51,161 bases of DNA from Acanthaster planci (Eukaryota > Echinodermata > Asteroidea > Valvatida > Acanthasteridae). The DNA is taken from positions 995,990 to 1,047,150 of the forward strand of contig NW_019091385.1 of assembly GCF_001949145.1 (NCBI RefSeq), in the 5' to 3' direction. Position numbers and translations under genes: made by a program. Below, piece after piece: positions 45,359-51,161 of the stretch. Under the pieces are notes generated by a model. It did no database searches and was not told where the DNA came from. It worked only from the letters and a program-made list of their open reading frames with translations. The number at the start of each line of letters is the position of its first letter. Position 1 is the first letter of the stretch.

Positions 45359-46229
45359 TCATGATATGTGACAAAATAGTGAATGAACATTCAGAAATTT
45401 GACTCCTAAAATCAATAAATTATGGTATCATTTGCACAGGTGCGAGCCTTACAGGGGTTTCTACCAAACCTCCATTACTGCAAACAGGGTCATGCTCTAA
45501 TTACACACATCCAAAAAATGCTTTACAATCACTACACCTCCAAATAAATGACTTCATGCAGAGCAAATCAGGATGCCATGGTCATAAAATTTATAGACTG
45601 ATCTAATTTCTTATCTCTATCCAAGAATCTGGTAACACAGCAAGATTTGAAAACATGCTGAAGAGTTGTAAAGGTCAAAGCTGTAGGCACTTGGCCAGTT
45701 CTAAGTCATCCAATGTTGTTATGGTGATCAAGGGATGGCCTGTATTTTATATGAGCCAAATATGATGACCACCACGCACAAAATTAGGTTGAGAGCTATT
45801 ACACCAGTTCATGAAAAAAGCAAAGCAAACGAGACACCTGTTATTTCAATAGCATGTGAAAACAGCAGTGGTTGACAGAGTGATGTTGTCATGTTGATCC
45901 ATGGTAGGTGCTCTGGGGCAAAGTACAACAGACCAATGCCTTTGGTCCTCAATGCAGACTACAGACATGATAAATCAGTACATCTCAAAAAGGGAGTCTT
46001 GATTAATGTTCATGTTTATCTAACCAATGGAATGCCTTTGCTATTAAGGACACCATCCGAACAAAACGAAACAGAAGAAAAAAACTGAAGCGTAACACAA
46101 ATCATTTCTGCTGAATGCCAGCAAGAACAGCCAGTTACATGTACACTTGTAGAATTCTTAGCAAGGTTTATCACCTCATTAGCATTCTGTATCAAGAAAA
46201 CTTGGAGGACCATACAAACATTTTCCATT
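45359..46229. other. No feature seen
   Basis: AT-rich, no recognisable gene. Confidence 0.5.
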
Positions 46230-46299
46230 TTACCCCTAACCCCCTAAGATGTAAGTAAAATCGTATTGAAATTGGAGGATTTGGGACTGTTAGGGTTAA
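46230..46299. mobile_element. 70-bp CCCTAAC-ended MITE remnant
   Basis: Left TTACCCCTAACCCCC, right end in reverse complement TTAACCCTAACAGTCCC. Same terminal family as 18243, 19719 and 43806. Confidence 0.5.
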
Positions 46300-46898
46300 T
46301 AAGACTGTAATAAAACTCAGATTTTTACAATCACACAAATATTTAGTTTCAACATATTAGTGGAATTTTTCTATGAACTGCTTCATGTCAGGTTGCATAA
46401 GGAATCATTAAATCATTAGATTAGAAATTCTGATAAAAGACATCATGGCAATTGAGAATACTTCAAAGTAGGTACCGGTACATGTATAAAGCAGAAACGT
46501 GCTACTGTTATTGTGGCTTTAAATGTCACAGACTTTATATATACAAACCCTGGATGAACACATTCACAGTCAATTTCCCCTTCTAAAAATATTCCTCTTA
46601 ACCATTTATCACCCAACACGTGAAGCAATGCTCGTGCTAAACCTGCCAGCGCATTGCTAGGTGACTGACTCCAACAGAAGGGGGGGGGAAGCTATCAATA
46701 CATGATATGAGGAGTGTAGTTCCCAAGCACAGAACCGTCCAAAAATTGTACTGTTCCCTTTTTAGTGATTTAGGTTGCCTGCTGGAAGCCAGTGAAAAAT
46801 GTCTCGTGTAAAGTTGCATTGGGAAGGAATCGAAAGGAAACAGCATTGGTGAAAGTTGAAACTGAAACTTCACTTTAGATTACAAAAGATGAACCAAC

Positions 46899-47036
46899 CT
46901 TTCCTTTCTCGATAAATGGTCTGAAGATTGCCAGGTAATCTTCTTGGTCTTGTTCTTGGCATGGCGTACCTCTTGAAGTCTCTCCAGAGGGATTAGTCTG
47001 TCTCTCCATACCACTCTTCACATCACTGGCTGCCAT
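46899..47036 (-). CDS. TTC28: Putative first coding exon of TTC28
   Basis: The ATG at 47036-47034 sits in good context (GCC before, G after), and an in-frame TAA lies 15 nt upstream, so the frame opens here. It encodes 46 residues, starting MAASDVKSGMERQ and ending AIFRPFIEKGK, hydrophilic and acidic like many N-terminal leaders. It ends at AAG|gttggt in phase 0. The next resolved exon (29663) also starts in phase 0, and GTTGGT donors recur at 10520 and 19948 in this gene. Splicing directly to 29663 would skip the first TPR known from relatives, so an exon is missing or this exon belongs elsewhere. Assignment to TTC28 rests on strand, phase and position only. Confidence 0.45.
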
Positions 47037-50000
47037 GGCAGGGTAACATTAGCCTTCAGTAACTGTGTACACCATGCCCCAATTGACTCCAAGGGATAGA
47101 ATTACTGGCATAATTAAACTTTCATCCACAAAATGTGCACGCTCATGAACTTCCACCAAAAATTAGTCCCATGCAACGATGCACCACAGCACATTTCCAC
47201 TTCCTGTCGACAACTTCATTCAGTTTAGATGAGATGTGATGTCGATCAGAGTGCAGAAACAAAAGGGTTTGTTGAGCCGCCATGATAGACTCCTGGTACA
47301 AGTGGACTTTTGACGAGCATGGCCGTGGTATTTGTCATGCTAATCTCACTGCGGATCAAGTCCGGGTTGATTGCAGCATAAGATTGAGTCAACATGAGCT
47401 GTTGGAGTCTAGTACCACTGTAAACATATTTACTTCTGCGGTTGAAGAGTGATTTTTTCTTCCATAATAGCAGGGTCAAGCGACAGGAGTCACAGGATAT
47501 GCTGCTTTGAAAATCAGCAATCAACCTTCTAACAAAGATGATTGAAATACTTTGTTTCCACGACTGAAATGTGTAACGGTGAAGAGCTAAGGTATGCCTT
47601 TATTAAATTAATCCTGCAATTTCTAGAGCACGGGTGTGTGTGCCTTTAAACATCGGCATATTAAAAATTGGTTTTGTTGGTCAAATGTCTACTCTAAATT
47701 CACTAACTGCACAAAAAGTTTTGAATTAAGGTAATAATTGTATCATCAGCTTACTAAATCATGGTGAGTTAGCAATATCACCTGTTTTCGTATTATTCCA
47801 AGTTGGATAAATGTTTATGCAAGGGAAACAGAGACTGGGCAGAGGGGGAAAGGAGAGGGTCAAGAGCCAGTAACATGGCTTGACCTGTCTGGTTATTTAA
47901 GGGTTTGATCTCCTGGTTCTCAGGACCTACCTCTGAGATCAGTCTACAGGTACATGTACAAGTATGTCTGAGATTCGCAACGTTTCATTCATGCTTGCTG
48001 CATAAAAACAGACACTGGCTCTACAGTACATGTACATACAAGTATACATGCAAAATGATGCAGTGTTCAAAACATATGCTAGGCCAAACAATCATGTCCT
48101 CATTAATGAAGACACCATCAACATTCATACATCTGCAGTTTCAAATCAACCATAAAATTAGAAATGCACATCACTAGAATTCCAATTCAAGCATGAAAGC
48201 TGAATTCTGGTAGACTAGGAAAGTTGGCGGAAGGGAGACATGTTGCTGTAGACACTTGATGGTAATATTACTGGCACAGTGCCAAGTTGGAAATGCTTCA
48301 AGCGAGAAAAAAATACCCTGTTTGTGTTGCCCACAACTGCAGGCAATCCAGTAAAATACAATAAAAGAGCATTCAAAAGTTCAAAACAACAGAAAAAAAG
48401 TTCCCTCAATCTCTGAGATCTCAGTTTTCTCGTAAGTATGTAGACCAAACTCCTGAACAACATTGCCCAAAATTCAAGCAGACTTTATTCGCCAGTGGCT
48501 AGTGACAAGAGAGCTTGGGAGCAACGTCTGCTCCTTCAAGGTTCTTGTATTATGACCATTTTTCCTTCATGCATGATATCTGACCGGACATATCCACTGG
48601 AACTGGAAACACCACCCTTTGCAAGATCCTATAATGGGCTGAGTTTTCTCAGGTGCACAATGCAGAGCCAGCGGCACCTTTTAGCACACTCAGGCAAAAT
48701 ATACAAAATCTGGTTACTGACACTCAGCAAACAATTGCAGCACAAAGGTGTCTGAAAAAATGGCTGTGCTGTGTATATAAACTGATTACAAGCAGTTAGG
48801 CTCAATAGGAAGGGGGTACAAACGTTACAGAAGATCTGCAAACATACAAAAAAGGAAGTTAATTAATTTAGGATGGCAGATGTGGAGCTTCGAGGGACTC
48901 CCTTCTTACCTCTGGACAACAAAACTTTTACACCTGTTAATGGCTATGCCAAACTTAATTCCTGCACAAAGTTACCGTTACAAGCATTCTTAATATGAGA
49001 GGACACCTAAACAAGAAATTAGAACGGACATGAAACAGAAAAGTACATGTATATAATCACACAGGAAAATATTTTGGAAGGGGGAAGATGGTGAAAAGGT
49101 GAAGAGTACACAATAAACTTGAAGACTAACCCTGACAAAACAAAACTTGTGACCATTATCATAAATAATAGCATCCATCAAACTTCAAAGAACAAGCCCA
49201 AGACTTCATCAGATCATGATCAGACCATCAGACAAACCAACCTAGTAATCCAGCAATAGGCAAACAACACCTGACAGTTTCTCTAGTATAGTATACTCCA
49301 TCCTGATCTTGGGCCTGGGGGCTGATAGTGTCAGCCAGCCAACACTTAACACATAACAGTTAACTTGACTCCATTACCCCCAATTACTTGACTCAAGCCC
49401 TGGGCTGATCAATCAGATTAACACCTAATCAGTGAATGGAGTAACAAGGTGTTAATGTGAAAAGTAGATTAGTTGGCTGCAGGGTGGGAACTGCTGGGTT
49501 ATTGTGGAAGTGTTGATCAACACACAAGAGATATTTCGTTTTTGGGTCCAGTTGGGCAGTCGCTCATTTTAAACGCAGAAAAACTGACTTCCTTGTATTA
49601 AAACTAGACAATTATCCATAAAGCACTTTGGGTGGGGGAAAAATTCCTTAAACCCAAATATTCTGAGCTGAGCCAATAACTTTCTCTAGCAATATACATG
49701 TAGAGAAAACAGTCTTCTGTACACAGGAATGCATGAATGCATTTAGAAAACTCTGACAATGTTTCATTCCACTTTTGTTGCGTTTGAAGTTATTATACAT
49801 GCAGAATGGTAATGCCCTTGATATTGGAAACATCCCTCCACACAAGCATGTTTATAACAGTATCATGGTGTGACACTGTGATGTTTTATTGACCAAGAAG
49901 CAGAAATTCAAGTTCATCTACAACCACACAATGCAGCAATTGCAGGGTGCACTGAACCAATTCAAGCTCCATTGAAATTAGAGTAAAATCAACCAAGTTT

Positions 50001-51161
50001 GGAGCCCCATGGCAGGCAACTGAAGTCTGAAGTCCCTGAGGCCTCTCAAACAAAAAACAATGTGTTGTTTGGTCCTTCATATTTCATTTGATTTTCAATT
50101 TTTAGTTGGTTAACCAATAAATTTTTTAATTATCCGCCCAAAACAAACTCACCCCCCCCCCCCAAAAGTGAATGTTGCCAAGCCCTCCCAGCAGCCATTT
50201 TTCAAATGACATCCCCCACCTTCCTGGGGCTCTTCTGACTAATTTTCAATCCTATTTTTGTCTGCTTTGCTCCCAGATGGGTGCCCCTGAATCTACATAG
50301 AGGATCCTGGGCCATACTGACACAATTCTACCATTTCTGAGCCCAAACAGACCCCTCTTTTCGAAACAATTTCTGGGGGTACTTTTTGTGCACCTCAGCC
50401 TGGTGGAGAATTTTCCTTGAATTGGGAAACTGCACCCTGCAGACTCCAAAGTTGCTTTTCACAATGAACAGTTAGGAGGCCCCCAGTTGACAAACTAAAG
50501 CCAACTTCCCAAATCACCCGGGCAAGAGTTCCTTGGTACAATTATGAGGCAGTGAGCAGCAAACTCCAGACTCACTAAAGGCACACAAGGTTGAACTGAA
50601 AGCTATAAATTACACCAGTCCTAAGCTACATATCATATATCATGAGCTACAATGCTATATGGGAAGCCTGTCAAATCATTCCCACTGCTATGACCACTTC
50701 GATTTATTGGGATGGGGCCAAATGGTTGAAGGAACAAGGGTTTGAACAAGGTCACTGGATAAATAACAGTAAATATCACTGGTTCAGGACTTCTGAAATA
50801 AGGAAAGTCATGGGGATCAGGTAAATTCAACTACATGTACATGTACATGTGCCTTAAACTGATCAAGATTTTTTGAAAGTGGCCTGGGTTTTATCTCTAA
50901 GATATTTTAAGAATCTGCAAGTATACTGGTGATTTGAGATTAAAGATTTATTTATTTATTGTTTAATACAGAAGCTCAATAATACGTACATTGCGGTACT
51001 GTGCATGTACATGAAACTGCTTCTTTTAAAAGAAAATGAGCATGATTACATCTACACATGAACCCTTTCACCAAAACGAAAATCATTTTTGTTGGCTGCA
51101 TAAGTACATTCATATAGAACAGTGCAATGTGCATGTGAGACAAAGTACACATGTACACTGC
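47037..51161. other. Upstream of the putative first exon; no gene seen
   Basis: If the exon at 46899-47036 is real, the promoter and 5' UTR lie here, but I see no CpG island, TATA box or convincing 5' exon. Holds a run of 12 C (50152-50163), a TACATG microsatellite (50832-50850) and a possible inverted-repeat remnant at 49343-49461 (CACTTAACAC...GTGTTAATGTG). Confidence 0.45.

Noticed and set aside
47246-47524. 92-codon minus-strand frame upstream of the putative first exon
   Set aside because: Ends in a stop well before 47036, no homologue recognised; at most 5' flank.
50252-50449. 65-codon minus-strand frame near a poly-C run
   Set aside because: Feels like a dispersed repeat but I cannot show a second copy in the window, so not called.

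Overview
This is a eukaryotic window: genes are split by GT-AG introns, intergenic DNA is AT-rich, and small non-autonomous transposons are common. Protein similarity and the very frequent palindrome TACATGTA suggest a marine invertebrate, probably a deuterostome (echinoderm, hemichordate or amphioxus). I cannot settle the phylum from sequence alone.

The main gene lies on the minus strand, from about 29.7 kb (possibly 47.0 kb) down to 0.8 kb. It is the orthologue of vertebrate TTC28, a giant tetratricopeptide-repeat (TPR) protein with a CHAT domain and a long Ser-rich tail. I resolved fifteen consecutive exons. Their phases agree at every junction, and together they give 7749 nt, or 2582 codons plus a stop, starting inside the N-terminal TPR region. 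One 2.8-kb exon carries about 21 TPRs. A further exon at 46899-47036, with an ATG in good context and an in-frame upstream stop, is a plausible first exon. The exon that should carry the first TPR (about 70 residues in vertebrates) was not found in the 17.2 kb between it and the next exon.

An 8.7-kb intron of TTC28 (20075-28801) contains an opposite-strand cluster of secreted C-type lectin-like genes. There are three two-exon genes and one exon-2 pseudogene fragment, produced by local tandem duplication. All three genes have QPD and WND calcium/sugar-binding motifs. Their first exons and flanking intron are almost identical while their second exons differ, and the third gene depends on a GC splice donor.

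The remaining introns hold small transposons: several TTAA-bounded elements of piggyBac type, two copies of a roughly 1-kb pogo/Tigger-like element with CAGTCAACT ends at TA, two copies of a palindromic 235-bp element, and minisatellites. Intron 4 (numbered from the 29516-29663 exon) begins with an 86-bp tandem triplication that copies the exon end and splice donor. From 47.04 kb to the window end I see no supportable gene.
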